Positions 63,896-64,000 of a stretch of 64,000 nt of DNA are shown piece after piece. The notes below the pieces were generated by a model that ran no database searches, was not told where the DNA came from, and saw only the letters and a program-made list of their open reading frames with translations. Position numbers and translations under genes: made by a program. The DNA comes from Heloderma charlesbogerti. Taxonomy: Eukaryota > Chordata > Lepidosauria > Squamata > Helodermatidae. Position 1 is the first letter of the stretch; each line of letters starts with the position of its first letter. The stretch lies in contig JANEZZ010003061.1 in NCBI GenBank assembly GCA_026122225.1, forward strand, positions 4,278,001 to 4,342,000, given 5' to 3'.

Positions 63896-64000
63896 GCTTT
63901 TGAAGAAGAAAGAAAACTGAGGTCCTGAGGATTCTGAATTGTGCACCCAAAATAAAACATTAAAGCATATGGGCAGTGCAGTCTGGCTGCATCATTCTCA

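Overview
The window is vertebrate nuclear DNA that is almost wholly made of transposable-element copies of different ages. It most likely comes from a squamate reptile (lizard or snake). The reasons are a full-length RTE/BovB LINE of 3.2 kb, many L2-clade and CR1-clade LINEs, a tRNA-derived SINE with an AATA-type tail, several hAT-like miniature elements and a Tc1 transposon, all between AT-rich single-copy stretches. No bacterial genes, CRISPR arrays, rRNA or free-standing tRNA genes are present, and I saw no viral sequence. The assignment to squamates is an inference from the element mix, because no host protein-coding gene could be identified.

Layout. At 0-8 kb there are CR1 and L2 3' ends, two hAT-like MITEs with 8-bp target duplications, and several foldback or unclassified repeats. 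At 7.9-14.0 kb there is a three-layer nest: a small foldback element split by a 5'-truncated L2, whose 3' UTR is split by a complete BovB with an uninterrupted 1047-residue ORF2. At 14-20 kb there are two more RTE copies with target duplications, a TTTC microsatellite and foldbacks. At 19.8-22.5 kb lies another decayed L2 holding a SINE tail. At 23.4 kb is a near-perfect 78-bp-arm hairpin. At 24.3-25.0 kb are two MITEs of the same family as at 2.5 and 5.7 kb. At 25.14-26.79 kb is a complete Tc1 transposon whose transposase is broken by one stop codon. The 28.6-36 kb stretch holds a TG/GA microsatellite, more MITEs (one only 50 bp long), an L1-like fragment and an L2 nested in another repeat. 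At 36.1-38.3 kb a younger CR1 is nested in an older CR1-like LINE. At 39.19-42.83 kb is an almost complete L2 with two 5'-UTR monomers.

The only host-gene signal is a CpG-rich block at about 43.57-45.15 kb. It ends a candidate first exon with a strong splice donor at 44,628 on the plus strand, so the sequence to its right is plausibly the first intron of an unidentified gene. The 46-64 kb part carries tRNA-derived SINEs, L2 fragments, a hAT-like element at 50,104-51,054 built of nested palindromes, a CR1 copy interrupted by another insert, large foldbacks, a 22-bp-TIR element and long unique stretches.

The parts work together only as a mobile-element community. L2 and BovB encode endonuclease-reverse transcriptases. 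The SINEs have tails that resemble L2 3' ends and are probably moved by L2. The MITEs lack any coding capacity and must rely on hAT-type transposases encoded elsewhere. Nesting gives relative ages: the foldback is older than its L2, which is older than its BovB; the old CR1-like LINE is older than CR1; and the 30-kb repeat is older than its L2.
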